DNA of 64,000 nucleotides from Oceanobacillus halophilus (GTDB lineage Bacteria > Bacillota > Bacilli > Bacillales > Amphibacillaceae), in the NCBI RefSeq assembly GCF_003628505.1, contig NZ_RBZP01000001.1:62001-126000 (forward strand), in the 5' to 3' direction. A program made the translations under genes and the position numbers. Shown here piece by piece: positions 52,004 through 63,595 of this stretch; within the stretch, counting starts at the first letter, position 1, and each line of letters starts with the position of its first letter. The notes under the pieces were generated by a model. It was not told the DNA's origin, did not search any database, and saw only the letters and a program-made list of their open reading frames with translations.

Positions 52004-53670
52004 TATATTTCCATTATTATTGGCAGTACCATTGGTCTGCGTTTTGTTTTTTCATATAGGAAAGGAGCAATGGTATCTGTAATTTCATTCTTAATCTCAG
52101 ACCACTGACTTGTCTTTCTTTCCATAACTTTATCCAAGTGTTTAGATACTAGTTTTTGTGCTTCATTTATTAGATCTTCAGATTCTCTCATGTATACAAA
52201 TCCACGAGATATAATGTCTGGTCCAGCAGCTATTTTAAATTCTTTCATATTTATGCTGACAACTACAATAACCAGACCTTCTTCAGATAAGATTCTGCGG
52301 TCTCTTAGAACAATATTTCCGATATCTCCAATACCACTACCATCAACATAAATGGAAGCAGATGGAATTTTTCCTGCAATGGAAGCATTATCTTTACCTA
52401 AGGCAAGGACATCACCGTTATCCATTACAAAACAATTATCTGGATCAACATCACAGGATGTAGCTAGTTTTACATGCTCTTTTAACATTCGATATTCGCC
52501 ATGAATAGGCATGAAATACTTTGGTTTGATTAATCGCAACATAAGTTTTTGCTCTTCTTGGCTACCATGACCAGATGTATGGATATTGTTTAGTTTTCCG
52601 TGAATGACATCAGCGCCTGCACGGTATAATTTGTTGATAATCTTAGACACACTAATGGTATTTCCAGGGATTGGAGAAGAAGAAAATACTACAGTGTCTC
52701 CAGGAATTAGTTGTATCTGTCTGTGTGTACCATTAGCTATTCTGGACAATGCTGCCATTGCTTCCCCTTGAGAACCAGTACATAAAATGGTTACCTCATG
52801 AGCTGGTAATCGATTGATTTGATTTCCATCTATAAAGGTTTCTTTTGGAACTTGAATGTAGCCTAATTCCTGTCCCAAGTTAATGGCATTTTCCATGCTT
52901 CGTCCAAATACAGCAACTTTACGGTTGTGTTTAACAGCTGATTCAACAACTTGTTGCAATCGGTAGATATTTGAAGCGAAAGTAGCAAAGATTAAACGTC
53001 CATCAACACGACTGAAGATATCATTAATACTATCTCCTACTATTCTCTCGGACATCGTAAAGCCAGGTACTTCACTATTTGTGCTGTCAGAAAGCAAGCA
53101 TAGTACTCCTTCTTTTCCTATTTCAGCCATTTTTGTTAAATTAGCAGGTTCACCAACAGGGGTGAAGTCAAATTTGAAGTCACCTGTATGCACGATATTG
53201 CCAGGTGGGGTTTTGACAACTATCCCAAAAGCGTCTGGAATACTATGAGTAGTACGGAAAAACGCTACAGAGGTTTTACGGAATTTAATAACATCATCTT
53301 CTTGAATAGTAGTTAACTTTGCGTTTCTTAATAATCCATGCTCATCTAATTTATTGCGAATTAATCCTAGGGCAAGTTTTCCAGCGTATATAGGTATGTT
53401 AATCTCACGCAAGAGGTATGGTATTCCACCAATATGATCTTCGTGTCCGTGAGTAATAAACAATCCTTTAATTTTATCCTGATTTTGTACGAGGTAAGTA
53501 AAATCAGGAATTACATAATCTATACCGAGTAATTCATCTTCAGGAAATTTAATACCTGAGTCAATAATGATTATTTCATCCTGAAATTGAACGGCATACA
53601 TATTTTTTCCGATTTCGCCTAATCCACCTAATGCATAAATAGCTGTTTGATCATTTTTAACGAATTTCAT
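52003..53670 (-). CDS. rnjA: Ribonuclease J1
   Basis: A 555-residue metallo-beta-lactamase/beta-CASP nuclease with the metal motif [10 protein letters not shown] near 74-83, a further His in HTGDF and the beta-CASP domain ([32 protein letters not shown]). RNase J1 is a 5'-3' exonuclease and endonuclease central to mRNA turnover and rRNA maturation in Bacilli. It follows rpoY by three bases, the conserved rpoY-rnjA operon. Confidence 0.97.
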   Translation of the reverse strand: MKFVKNDQTAIYALGGLGEIGKNMYAVQFQDEIIIIDSGIKFPEDELLGIDYVIPDFTYLVQNQDKIKGLFITHGHEDHIGGIPYLLREINIPIYAGKLALGLIRNKLDEHGLLRNAKLTTIQEDDVIKFRKTSVAFFRTTHSIPDAFGIVVKTPPGNIVHTGDFKFDFTPVGEPANLTKMAEIGKEGVLCLLSDSTNSEVPGFTMSERIVGDSINDIFSRVDGRLIFATFASNIYRLQQVVESAVKHNRKVAVFGRSMENAINLGQELGYIQVPKETFIDGNQINRLPAHEVTILCTGSQGEAMAALSRIANGTHRQIQLIPGDTVVFSSSPIPGNTISVSKIINKLYRAGADVIHGKLNNIHTSGHGSQEEQKLMLRLIKPKYFMPIHGEYRMLKEHVKLATSCDVDPDNCFVMDNGDVLALGKDNASIAGKIPSASIYVDGSGIGDIGNIVLRDRRILSEEGLVIVVVSINMKEFKIAAGPDIISRGFVYMRESEDLINEAQKLVSKHLDKVMERKTSQWSEIKNEITDTIAPFLYEKTKRRPMVLPIIMEI

Positions 53671-53673
53671 TAT

Positions 53674-53889
53674 TTATACATTCTCCAGTTCAAAGTCTTC
53701 GGATTTCTTTTCGTATTCTAAATGAGCCTCGTCAAGTTGCTGGATATGTTCGATATTAATTTTATAGCCTTTTTCAATTAATTTGTCACGTACTTGGCGG
53801 ACGGATTCTGCTTCTACGTACAGACTTTTAGTACGTTCTCGAACAGGTATCTCATCCGCTAATTCTTGATATAATACTTTAAATATCAT
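53674..53889 (-). CDS. rpoY: RNA polymerase epsilon subunit (RpoY)
   Basis: A 71-residue protein starting [19 protein letters not shown] and containing [15 protein letters not shown], matching YkzG/RpoY. This small auxiliary subunit binds near the RNA polymerase jaw and is always found upstream of rnjA in Bacilli. GGAGAG precedes the ATG. Confidence 0.95.
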   Translation of the reverse strand: MIFKVLYQELADEIPVRERTKSLYVEAESVRQVRDKLIEKGYKINIEHIQQLDEAHLEYEKKSEDFELENV

Positions 53890-54145
53890 TTCATCTCTCC
53901 TATCAATTTCTTTTTATTTAGTAATTATGATGTGTTATTAAATATCCGTTCCATATAAGTAAAGTTAACCTGCTAAAGTTATGGTACTTGTGAAATACTT
54001 AATAAATAACCTGGTTATAAATGGCCTTGTCCATATCCAACGGTCTGTTTGCAATCAGTCATTTGGACTATTCACGTTAAGCAGCTACATTCCGTCCGTG
54101 GCTACATGGATACATAAGTCATCTATAGAATATTGATTGGTAAAT
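53890..54145. other. Intergenic stretch upstream of rpoY
   Basis: These 256 bases between a small minus-strand gene and rpoY must hold the rpoY-rnjA promoter. No open frame, riboswitch or strong hairpin was recognised. A slightly GC-richer patch at about 54030-54115 stands out from the AT-rich surroundings but has no clear structure. Confidence 0.4.
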
Positions 54146-54244
54146 TTAATGGTAGTCTTTTTCAAAAGTAGTAGGTACACGTCCTTCTTTTCCTAAAAAT
54201 TCCTTCCAACGTTTCTTGAGCTTTTCTTTAAGGCGTTTTAACAT
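54146..54244 (-). CDS. Small basic protein (32 aa)
   Basis: The ATG at 54244 lies 12 bases after GGAG. The peptide is an amphipathic basic helix (LKRLKEKLKKRWKEFLGKEG) and a short tail RVPTTFEKDYH. It is isolated between def and rpoY. No family was recognised. The regular heptad-like helix and the codon pattern favour a real protein, but the ribosome-site spacing is long. Confidence 0.55.
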   Translation of the reverse strand: MLKRLKEKLKKRWKEFLGKEGRVPTTFEKDYH

Positions 54245-54476
54245 GATGATGCACGTCTCCTTTCAAATAATCAAGAAAAGCAATAAAAAACATCTACCGT
54301 TCCAATCCCTCTTAATATATATTATAGTATGTTTCTGGAAATATTGAAATAAAAATCCATTATTTACGGAAAAATAGTTATTATTACTTAAAGGGGATTT
54401 TGCTATTTCTAGGTTTTACTAACTTAAGATATTTATGCATATAAATAATATCTAGCAGAAAATAATTAGAACCCTT

Positions 54477-54508
54477 AAAAAAAGTGCCCGCAATCGGACA
54501 CTTAAAAA
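54477..54508 (-). terminator. Terminator after def
   Basis: AAGTGTCCG pairs with CGGGCACTT and a run of T follows on the minus strand, just after the def stop codon. Confidence 0.85.
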
Positions 54509-54512
54509 ATAA

Positions 54513-55064
54513 CTATTCAATTGGTACAGAATTTTCTGGAACATGAAATGGATTCTCTTTATTGATGTGGTCATAGAACATTATTCCATTTAAATGATCA
54601 ATTTCATGCTGGAATACAATAGCAGGATAGCCTTTTAAGCGTAGTTTTACAGGATTGCCATCCTTGTCTGTTGCAGTAACAGTAATTCTTCTGTGACGGG
54701 GGACATAACCTTCTACTGGTCGATCAACAGATAAACATCCTTCCCCACCAGCTAAATACGCACCTTCTACAGAATGACTTATAATTTTCGGATTGACTAG
54801 ACCGTAGCTGTATAAGTTACCATCAGCATCTTCAAAGTGGATTGCGATAATACGCTTTTCAATTCCTAATTGTGGTGCAGCTAAACCTACACCTGCGCGT
54901 AAATTATATTCCTTTGCAATTTCTTCATCCTGACTATTCTTTAAGAACGTTTGCATATCATCTAATAATTGCTTTTCCTCGTCGTTAATCGGAAGGGGAA
55001 CTTCTTTAGCCACAGTTACTAGAGATGGATGCCCTTCACGAACGATATCTTTCATTGTAATCAT
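54513..55064 (-). CDS. def: Peptide deformylase
   Basis: A 183-residue metalloenzyme that removes the formyl group from new proteins. The three motifs are clear: [10 protein letters not shown] (about 58-67), EGCLSV (about 109-114, metal Cys) and HEIDHLNG (about 153-160, metal His pair and catalytic Glu). The length and the [10 protein letters not shown] insert fit the longer Gram-positive type (YkrB/DefB). GAGGAG precedes the ATG. Confidence 0.96.
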   Translation of the reverse strand: MITMKDIVREGHPSLVTVAKEVPLPINDEEKQLLDDMQTFLKNSQDEEIAKEYNLRAGVGLAAPQLGIEKRIIAIHFEDADGNLYSYGLVNPKIISHSVEGAYLAGGEGCLSVDRPVEGYVPRHRRITVTATDKDGNPVKLRLKGYPAIVFQHEIDHLNGIMFYDHINKENPFHVPENSVPIE

Positions 55065-55306
55065 GTTTCATACTCCTCTATCTAATTTAGATTTGATTAA
55101 ACACAAAAGGATTTCTTATTTTATTTTGGTAATTTCGCAAGCTCCTCGTGTAGACCTATGTCAATTCAATATTTTAACATATGTTAATTAGAAAAATCAT
55201 ATATTTGTACGAGAAGGCTATCTCATTGAACTAATTGTTGTATGATTTATGATATACTGTAAAACATAATTAAAGTAGTAATGGTATGCTGGAGGGATAA
55301 AAGTAA

Positions 55307-56002
55307 GTGATATTAAAAAAAACGAAACAGTTATTGGTGATGATAGGTATTATAGTAGTTTTATCTGGATGTAATAGTGAAACGATTGAGGAAAAAATGT
55401 ACACACATTTAGAAGAAGCAGTTCGCTTGGAAGCGGAATTTGAAAAACAGCAAAACGAAATTACAGAATTGGAACGGAAGGAACAACAGATTTATAGTCA
55501 AATTATAGATTTGGATATGGATGAGTTTGATCAGATTACTGAATTGTCACAAGAAGCGATACAAATAATAGGTGAAAGAGCAGAGTTAATTGATTTGGAG
55601 AAGGAAAGTATTGATTCATCTGAAAGTGAGTTCAAAGAAACTGAGGGTCTTATAAAAGAAATTAAAGATGAAGAAGTTAAAGCTAAAGCAGAAGAAATGT
55701 TCGAAGTGATGGAAGAAAGGTATAGATCCTATGATCAACTGAATGAAGCATATATAGTCTCCTTAGATTTAGAAAAGAAATTATACGAAATGCTCCAACA
55801 AGAAGATTTAGAGCAAGACGAACTTACAGAACACATAAATAATATTAATGAAAGCTATCAAGAAGTGTTGGAGGCTAACGAACAGTTTAATGAGTTTACA
55901 GTTGAGTACAATAATCTAAAAAAAGAATTCTATGAAATAGCAGGAATTGAAGTAGATTTTGAAGAGAACCCAACTTCAGATGAAGAGAATGACAATAAAT
56001 AA
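55307..56002 (+). CDS. ykyA: YkyA-type cell-wall-associated lipoprotein
   Basis: A 231-residue lipoprotein starting at GTG behind GGAGGG. The signal (LLVMIGIIVVLSGC) ends in a lipobox. The mature part is almost entirely charged coiled-coil helix rich in Glu and Lys, ending in an acidic tail. The B. subtilis homologue YkyA lies in the same place, between def and pdhA. Its function is not established. A terminator follows. Confidence 0.88.
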   Translation: MILKKTKQLLVMIGIIVVLSGCNSETIEEKMYTHLEEAVRLEAEFEKQQNEITELERKEQQIYSQIIDLDMDEFDQITELSQEAIQIIGERAELIDLEKESIDSSESEFKETEGLIKEIKDEEVKAKAEEMFEVMEERYRSYDQLNEAYIVSLDLEKKLYEMLQQEDLEQDELTEHINNINESYQEVLEANEQFNEFTVEYNNLKKEFYEIAGIEVDFEENPTSDEENDNK

Positions 56003-56006
56003 TATG

Positions 56007-56050
56007 AAAAAGGGACTAATTTCATTTTTTTTGGAATCAGTCCTTTTTTT
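56007..56050 (+). terminator. Rho-independent terminator after ykyA
   Basis: AAAAAGGGACT pairs with AGTCCTTTTT across a loop of about 20 bases, with a seven-T tail. Confidence 0.78.
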
Positions 56051-56227
56051 GTTGAATTTCAAATGAGAATAAATAGGATGCTTGATCATTTATAATTCCA
56101 TGTTGTTACAACTTATATTAATACAGTTTTTGTCACTTATTATAACAGTTTTTTGATTACGGTGTTTGTGAAATGGGTATCCTGATAGTGAGTCTATTGA
56201 CAAATGAAATAAAATGAAACAAAGTAA

Positions 56228-56256
56228 TTGACCTTTGCTCATGATTACGATATATT
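56228..56256 (+). promoter_or_regulatory. Candidate sigma-A promoter of the pdh operon
   Basis: TTGACC (56228-56233) and TATATT (56251-56256) are 17 bases apart. They would give a leader of nearly 200 bases before pdhA. The remaining gap (56051-56454) shows no gene and no recognised regulatory RNA. Confidence 0.55.
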
Positions 56257-56448
56257 TAGTTTAGTTAATAATTGTACCAGTTATTTTTCGGTAGTTTTTA
56301 TAACAGGTTTACATACGCACCGATTTTAGAAGTGATTTAAAAACAAGAAAAAGGGTACAAGAATTATAAATAAGAAGTACAGTTTTTTCGTTTTTTGGAA
56401 AAGCTAAGACTGAAAATAAAATTTTGGGTTAAAGAAAGGAAGAGGTGA

Positions 56449-57537
<1,089 letters not shown>

Positions 57538-57540
57538 ATC

Positions 57541-58518
57541 ATGGCACAAATGACAATGATACAAGCAATCACTGATGCAATGCGCACAGAATTAAAAAAT
57601 GATGAAAACGTGCTTGTGTTTGGTGAGGATGTTGGTAAAAACGGTGGTGTATTCCGTGCTACTGAAGGACTTCAAGCTGAATTTGGTGAAGACCGCGTAT
57701 ACGATACACCGTTAGCTGAATCAGGAATCGGTGGTTTAGCTATTGGTCTTGCAACACAAGGCTATCGTCCTGTACCTGAAATCCAATTTTTCGGCTTCGT
57801 TTATGAAGTAATGGACTCAATTAGTGGCCAAATGGCTCGTATGCGTTATCGTTCTGGTGGCAGATGGCATATGCCAATCACTGTTCGTGCTCCATTTGGT
57901 GGTGGGGTACATACTCCAGAATTACATGCTGATTCATTAGAAGGATTAATGGCACAACAGCCAGGATTAAAAGTAGTTATTCCTTCCACACCGTATGAAG
58001 CAAAAGGATTATTGATTTCTGCAATTCGCGATAATGATCCAGTTGTCTTCTTAGAGCATATGAAACTATACCGCTCATTCCGTGAAGAAGTTCCGGAAGA
58101 AGAGTACACAGTTGAATTAGGTAAAGCAGATGTGAAACGTGAAGGAAAAGACGTTACATTAGTATCCTATGGTGCAATGGTTCATTCCTGTCTGAAAGCT
58201 GCAGAAGAACTTGAAAAAGATGGGATTTCTGCTGAGGTAATCGACCTTCGTACAGTTTCACCTATTGATATAGAAACTATCTTAGAATCAGTGAAGAAAA
58301 CGAATCGTGCAGTAGTTGTGCAGGAAGCACAAAAACAAGCTGGTGTAGCTGCGAATGTGGTTTCTGAAATTCAAGAAAGAGCAATTTTGCATCTTGAAGC
58401 ACCAGTGTTACGTGTAGCGGCACCAGATACGGTATATGCATTCTCCGATGCTGAAGAAGTATGGCTTCCAAACCATAAAGACATCATAGAGAAAGTAAAC
58501 ACTGTAATCAATTTCTAA
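57541..58518 (+). CDS. pdhB: Pyruvate dehydrogenase E1 beta subunit
   Basis: A 325-residue transketolase-like subunit. [36 protein letters not shown] and [12 protein letters not shown] are family-defining. The C-terminal domain has [16 protein letters not shown] and LRTVSPID. It completes the E1 active site with PdhA. Spacing to pdhA (three bases) and to pdhC (17 bases) indicates one operon. Confidence 0.97.
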   Translation: MAQMTMIQAITDAMRTELKNDENVLVFGEDVGKNGGVFRATEGLQAEFGEDRVYDTPLAESGIGGLAIGLATQGYRPVPEIQFFGFVYEVMDSISGQMARMRYRSGGRWHMPITVRAPFGGGVHTPELHADSLEGLMAQQPGLKVVIPSTPYEAKGLLISAIRDNDPVVFLEHMKLYRSFREEVPEEEYTVELGKADVKREGKDVTLVSYGAMVHSCLKAAEELEKDGISAEVIDLRTVSPIDIETILESVKKTNRAVVVQEAQKQAGVAANVVSEIQERAILHLEAPVLRVAAPDTVYAFSDAEEVWLPNHKDIIEKVNTVINF

Positions 58519-58535
58519 AACAGGAGGTACAAATA

Positions 58536-60119
58536 ATGGCATTTGAATTTAAATTCCCAGATATCGGTGAAGGAATAGCAGAAGGCGAAATCGTAAAATG
58601 GTTTTATAAAGAAGGCGATGAAGTAAAAGAAGATGATGTGCTTTGTGAAGTTCAAAATGATAAAGCAGTCGTAGAAATTCCTTCTCCGGTGGATGGAACG
58701 GTTAAAAAGATTCATGTTGGTGAAGGAGAAGTAGCAACGGTAGGGAACATTTTCATTACATTTGATGCTGAGGGCTATGAATCTGAAGAGTCTAACGAAC
58801 CAGAACCAAAAAATGATGCTAAGCCTGCAGAAACAGGTTCTTCTAAAGGAACCTTTGAATTTAAATTCCCAGATATCGGTGAAGGGATTGCAGAAGGCGA
58901 AATCGTAAAATGGTTCTATAAAGAAGGCGACGAAGTAAAAGAAGACGATGTACTTTGTGAAGTTCAAAATGATAAAGCAGTCGTAGAAATACCTTCACCA
59001 GTGGATGGTACGGTTAAACAGGTTCACGTTGGAGAAGGAGAAGTCGCTACTGTTGGAGATGTGTTCATAACATTTGAGGCAGAGGGATATGAGTCTCAAG
59101 AAAGTTCAGCAGATACTTCTGATGAAAAACCATCTCAAGCAAAAGAAAGTGTATCTAACGCAGATAATAATAATGAAGGTAAACGTGTTATTGCAATGCC
59201 ATCGGTAAGAAAATATGCACGTGAAAACAATGTTAATATCTCAGAAGTTTCTGGCTCTGGTAAAAATGGACGTATTCTTAAAGAAGATATTGATGCATTT
59301 GCAAATGGGGAGCAGGCTACTAAGACTACAGAAACAAAAACAGAAACTGCTAAGTCTGCTAAATCAACTCCGAAAGAAGAAGCGCCTAAGAAACCATATG
59401 TTTCTGCTGGAGAAGAATTCCCAGAAACAAGAGAAAAAATGTCAGGTATCCGTAAAGCGATTGCGGGTGCGATGGTTAATTCGAAGAGAACGGCTCCTCA
59501 CGTTACATTATTAGATGAAGTTGATGTAACAGAGTTAGTTGCTCATCGTAAGAGATTCAAACAAGTTGGCTTAGATCAAGGAATTAAATTAACCTATCTA
59601 CCATATGTTGTTAAAGCACTTGTCTCTGCATTAAAACAATATCCGATATTAAATGCATCTATTGATGATTCAACAGATGAAATTGTACAAAAACATTACT
59701 ACAATATTGGTATTGCTGCTGATACTGATAAAGGATTATTAGTACCAGTAGTAAAAAATGCGGACAGAAAATCCATTTTTGGAATTTCACAGGAAATCAA
59801 TGAATTGGCAGATAAGGCAAGAAGTGGTAAACTAGCACCTGGAGAGATGCAAGGAGCTTCAAGTACTATTACAAACATTGGTTCTGCTGGTGGGCAATGG
59901 TTTACACCTGTTATTAACCATCCGGAAGTAGCTATTTTAGGTATAGGTCGTATTGCTGAAAAACCTGTAGTTAAAGATGGAGAGGTGGCAATTGCACCAG
60001 TACTTGCACTATCCTTAAGTTTTGACCACCGTATTGTAGATGGTGCTACAGCTCAACAAGCTCTTAACCAAATGAAACGTTTATTAAGTGATCCACAATT
60101 AATCATGATGGAGGCGTAG
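58536..60119 (+). CDS. pdhC: Dihydrolipoyl acetyltransferase E2 with two lipoyl domains
   Basis: The 527-residue E2 has two lipoyl domains (about 3-80 and 107-184), with swinging-arm lysines in NDKAVVEIP at Lys43 and Lys147. Residues 3-57 and 107-161 are identical. A peripheral-subunit-binding domain ([14 protein letters not shown]... near 215-250) and the acetyltransferase core follow, with the active-site motif [12 protein letters not shown] near 488. B. subtilis PdhC has one lipoyl domain and about 440 residues, so the extra length is the duplicated domain. Alanine/threonine/lysine-rich linkers separate the parts. The E2 forms the complex core. Confidence 0.97.
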   Translation: MAFEFKFPDIGEGIAEGEIVKWFYKEGDEVKEDDVLCEVQNDKAVVEIPSPVDGTVKKIHVGEGEVATVGNIFITFDAEGYESEESNEPEPKNDAKPAETGSSKGTFEFKFPDIGEGIAEGEIVKWFYKEGDEVKEDDVLCEVQNDKAVVEIPSPVDGTVKQVHVGEGEVATVGDVFITFEAEGYESQESSADTSDEKPSQAKESVSNADNNNEGKRVIAMPSVRKYARENNVNISEVSGSGKNGRILKEDIDAFANGEQATKTTETKTETAKSAKSTPKEEAPKKPYVSAGEEFPETREKMSGIRKAIAGAMVNSKRTAPHVTLLDEVDVTELVAHRKRFKQVGLDQGIKLTYLPYVVKALVSALKQYPILNASIDDSTDEIVQKHYYNIGIAADTDKGLLVPVVKNADRKSIFGISQEINELADKARSGKLAPGEMQGASSTITNIGSAGGQWFTPVINHPEVAILGIGRIAEKPVVKDGEVAIAPVLALSLSFDHRIVDGATAQQALNQMKRLLSDPQLIMMEA

Positions 60120-60123
60120 GTAA

Positions 60124-61530
60124 ATGGTAGTAGGAGATTTTCCAATAGAAGTAGATACTCTAGTTGTCGGAGCAGGACCTGGCGGTTATGTAGCTGCTAT
60201 TCGTGCTGCACAGTTAGGGCAAAAAGTGACAATTGTTGATAAAGGAGCTCTTGGAGGAGTTTGCTTAAATGTTGGCTGTATTCCTTCTAAAGCACTTATC
60301 CAAGCAGGTCATATGGTTGAAAATGCACATGGTAGTGAAGATATTGGAATAACAACGAAAGATGTCTCTGTAGATTTTGATAAAGTCCAAGCATGGAAAG
60401 GTTCTGTTGTAAATAAACTTACCTCTGGTGTTGAAGGCCTATTAAAAGGAAATAAAGTGGACATCGTAAAAGGTGAAGCATACTTTGTTGATGCTAATAC
60501 AGCTAAAATTATGGATGAGAAAAATTCTCAAACTTATAAGTTCAATAACTGTATTATCGCAACTGGTTCTACACCAATCGAAATTCCAACTTTTAAATTT
60601 TCTAATCGCGTTCTAGATTCAACTGGAGCACTAAACCTAAAAGAAATTCCAAAGAAATTGGTTGTAATAGGTGCTGGCTATATTGGAAGCGAACTTGGTA
60701 CTGCGTATGCAAACTTTGGTACAGAAGTTACGTTCCTTGAAGGAGCTAAGGATATTTTAGGCGGATTTGAAAAATCCATGACTCAGGTTGTTAAAAAAGG
60801 CTTGAAGAAAAAAGGCGCTAAAATCATCACTGAAGCTATGGCTAAAGGTGTAGAAGAAACAAAAGATGGTGTCAAAGTTACGTATGAAGTAAAAGGAAAA
60901 GAAGAAACAATTGATGCTGATTATGTATTAGTAACAGTGGGCCGTCGTCCAAATACAGAAGAAATTGGTTTGGAACAAGTGGGTATTGATATGGATGACA
61001 GAGGCCTAATTAAGGTTGATAAACAAGGGCGCACAAATGTCAAGAATATCTTCGCTATCGGTGATATCGTTCCTGGTGCAGCATTAGCTCATAAAGCTTC
61101 TTATGAAGGAAAAATTGCTGCAGAGGCAATCAGCGGTGAAAAATCAGAAGTTGATTATATCGGAATGCCTGCAGTGGCTTTCGTAGAACCAGAATTAGCT
61201 ATGGTTGGCCTTTCCGAAGAGGAAGCAAAAGAACAAGGATATGATGTTAAAGTAGGTAAATTCCCATTTGCAGCTAATGGACGAGCTTTATCATTAAATA
61301 ACACTGACGGTTTCTTAAAACTTGTTACACGCAAAGAAGATGGATTAGTTCTAGGAGGTCAAATTGCAGGTCCAAATGCTAGTGATATGATTTCTGAAAT
61401 TGGATTAGCGGTTGAAGCGGGTATGACTGCAGAAGACTTAGCACTTACTATCCACGCACATCCAACTTTAGGAGAAATTACAATGGAAGCTGCTGAAGTA
61501 GCTCTAGGTTCTCCAATTCACATTATGTAA
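60124..61530 (+). CDS. pdhD: Dihydrolipoamide dehydrogenase E3
   Basis: A 468-residue flavoprotein with FAD motif [17 protein letters not shown], the redox disulfide [13 protein letters not shown], the NAD motif [10 protein letters not shown], the second FAD segment IFAIGDI and the catalytic His-Glu in HAHPTLGE. It reoxidises dihydrolipoyl groups of PdhC. It ends the operon, four bases after pdhC, before a strong terminator. Confidence 0.97.
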   Translation: MVVGDFPIEVDTLVVGAGPGGYVAAIRAAQLGQKVTIVDKGALGGVCLNVGCIPSKALIQAGHMVENAHGSEDIGITTKDVSVDFDKVQAWKGSVVNKLTSGVEGLLKGNKVDIVKGEAYFVDANTAKIMDEKNSQTYKFNNCIIATGSTPIEIPTFKFSNRVLDSTGALNLKEIPKKLVVIGAGYIGSELGTAYANFGTEVTFLEGAKDILGGFEKSMTQVVKKGLKKKGAKIITEAMAKGVEETKDGVKVTYEVKGKEETIDADYVLVTVGRRPNTEEIGLEQVGIDMDDRGLIKVDKQGRTNVKNIFAIGDIVPGAALAHKASYEGKIAAEAISGEKSEVDYIGMPAVAFVEPELAMVGLSEEEAKEQGYDVKVGKFPFAANGRALSLNNTDGFLKLVTRKEDGLVLGGQIAGPNASDMISEIGLAVEAGMTAEDLALTIHAHPTLGEITMEAAEVALGSPIHIM

Positions 61531-61543
61531 TATAATAAGAAAT

Positions 61544-61583
61544 AAAAAGGTGATTCAGATTTTATCTGAATCACCTTTTTTAT
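61544..61583. terminator. Strong bidirectional terminator after pdhD
   Basis: A perfect 17-bp stem (AAAAAGGTGATTCAGAT with ATCTGAATCACCTTTTT) between the convergent pdhD and opuD genes. Confidence 0.94.
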
Positions 61584-61593
61584 AGATTTTACT

Positions 61594-63153
61594 TTATTTA
61601 ATATTACTCTTTATTTCTTTTATGATTTTCTTCCTACGATGGTGTTCGATTGCTTTTGCATCTTCTCTAAACGCTTTAACTAGGGAGAATACGATTAATA
61701 TCATGATAATTGTAAATGGAAATGCTGCAATAATTGATGCAGTTTGAAGTGCCTCTAATCCACCTTGCCATAATAGAACTGCTGCTGTTGCAGATTGAAT
61801 AATACCCCAGGTGAATTTAACATTATTAGAAGGATCTAAACTACCGCCTGTTGTTTGCATTCCTAGTACCAGGGTTGCCGAATCAGCAGATGTTATAAAA
61901 AAGGTACTGATAAGTAAAATACCGATAATGGAAACAAGGGTACCTAATGGCAGATGTTCTAATACTGCAAATAACGCAACTTCTTCTCCATAAGTATTAA
62001 TTTCCTCAATAATATTAGTTCCGTAGAATAAATCTAGATTGATTGCAGTACCTCCAAATACACTAAACCAGATTGCCCCAATAACTGTAGGAACCAAAAG
62101 AACTCCTAATACAAATTCACGCACTGTTCTTCCGCGTGATACTCTGGCAATGAAAGTTCCGACAAAAGGTGCCCATGCAATCCACCATGCCCAATAAAAA
62201 ATTGTCCAACCGTTTGTCCAACCCATATTTTCTTCGTTAAATGGAGACATACGTAGACTCATACTTGGTAAATCTTGGATATAACTTCCAAGTGTTGTTG
62301 TAAAGAAATTTGCAATGAATCCTGTCGGTCCAAGAATTAGGACAAAAATCATCAATAGAAAAGCTAATACAAGGTTTGTATTGCTTAGGTATTTAATACC
62401 TCGGCTCAATCCCGTCATTGCAGATGTCATAAACAGAACGGTTACAATTGCTATAATGATTAACTGTAGTGAGATAGTGGAATCAAAATTGAAAATGTAA
62501 GATAGTCCACCACTGATTTGAATGGCTCCGAAACCTAAAGAAGTTGCTACGCCAAATACTGTAGCAAAGACTACTATGGTATCAATAACTGTGCCCATCG
62601 TCCCTTTCGTTTTATCCCCAAATAAGGGGGATAAAATAGAACTAACCACACCTGGCGCTTGTTTTCTAAATTTAAAATAAGCTAATGCTAAAGCAACCGT
62701 TGCATAAACTGCCCAGGGATGAAAGCCCCAATGTAAGAAACTGTATTTCATGGCATTTTTAGCTGCTTCTTCTGTACCACCTTCTCCAAATGGAGGGGTA
62801 TAGAAATGCATAAGTGGTTCAGCGGCTCCCCAGAATACAAGCCCAATTCCCATTCCGGCACTAAATAACATTGCAAACCATGTTAGATAGGAGAACTCAG
62901 GTTTATCGTCGGGTCGTCCTAATTTAATTTTTCCATACCTGGAGAAGATTAGATAAATCGCAAACACAAGAAAACCTGTTGCACTAATTAAATAAAACCA
63001 TCCAAAATTATTTACAAGAAAACCCTGTATGATGGTAGTTACATTATTTAAGTTACCATTTGGTAAGACAGTGTCAGGGATGATTCCCCAGATAATAAAT
63101 AATAGTACTATTATTACAGAGATATAAAAAACATTGGTTATACTTTTTTTCAT
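61594..63153 (-). CDS. opuD: BCCT-family glycine betaine transporter (OpuD-like)
   Basis: The ATG at 63153, behind AAAGGATTAG, is preferred over an open frame reaching 63204. The 519-residue protein has 12 predicted helices. The betaine-binding signatures are WFAMLFSAGMGIGLVFWG in helix 3 and the Trp-rich WTIFYWAWWIAWAPFVG in helix 8, followed by the BCCT motif RVSRGRTVREF. Charged termini fit an osmosensing carrier. It takes up glycine betaine, or a related trimethylammonium compound, with sodium. Confidence 0.93.
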   Translation of the reverse strand: MKKSITNVFYISVIIVLLFIIWGIIPDTVLPNGNLNNVTTIIQGFLVNNFGWFYLISATGFLVFAIYLIFSRYGKIKLGRPDDKPEFSYLTWFAMLFSAGMGIGLVFWGAAEPLMHFYTPPFGEGGTEEAAKNAMKYSFLHWGFHPWAVYATVALALAYFKFRKQAPGVVSSILSPLFGDKTKGTMGTVIDTIVVFATVFGVATSLGFGAIQISGGLSYIFNFDSTISLQLIIIAIVTVLFMTSAMTGLSRGIKYLSNTNLVLAFLLMIFVLILGPTGFIANFFTTTLGSYIQDLPSMSLRMSPFNEENMGWTNGWTIFYWAWWIAWAPFVGTFIARVSRGRTVREFVLGVLLVPTVIGAIWFSVFGGTAINLDLFYGTNIIEEINTYGEEVALFAVLEHLPLGTLVSIIGILLISTFFITSADSATLVLGMQTTGGSLDPSNNVKFTWGIIQSATAAVLLWQGGLEALQTASIIAAFPFTIIMILIVFSLVKAFREDAKAIEHHRRKKIIKEIKSNIK

Positions 63154-63595
63154 TTGACTAATCCTTTCATTTTTAATGTTCATTGATGTCTTTACTTTTC
63201 CCAAAAGTTATCTTAACAATTCAGTTATTTAACAAGCATTTTTGTAATATTCCTGAATAATTAGTTCATTTTGAAGAGACAGTAATTACTAAATTAATAA
63301 AGTTTGGTTTATAGTAATTAATGTGGCTGGGGAGAAAGTTATCCTGGCAGATTAATTCTTTTTCATATTCCATCATCCAAAAAAATTACAAAATGCATTA
63401 TAAAAACACCCAATGAAGGTTTATCATATTTCTTGTTAAGCATCTTTAAATGGAAAAAGCACAGCAATTAATAATTATAACACTTTTACCTTTTTATGGA
63501 AAAGATAAACCTGAACGGTCAAAACTTTAGAGTGTTTATCTGTTAATCTGCAATATAATACATAGATATATAGGGATACAATGGAGGTTTAACAT
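63154..63595. other. Intergenic stretch between divergent opuD and a deacetylase gene
   Basis: This AT-rich region of 442 bases should contain both promoters. No open frame with a ribosome site, no repeat-family member and no convincing hairpin were seen. Confidence 0.5.

Noticed and set aside
58515-58967. A 150-codon minus-strand frame over the two lipoyl domains of pdhC
   Set aside because: It is antisense to the duplicated lipoyl-domain DNA, so its internal repetition only mirrors pdhC.
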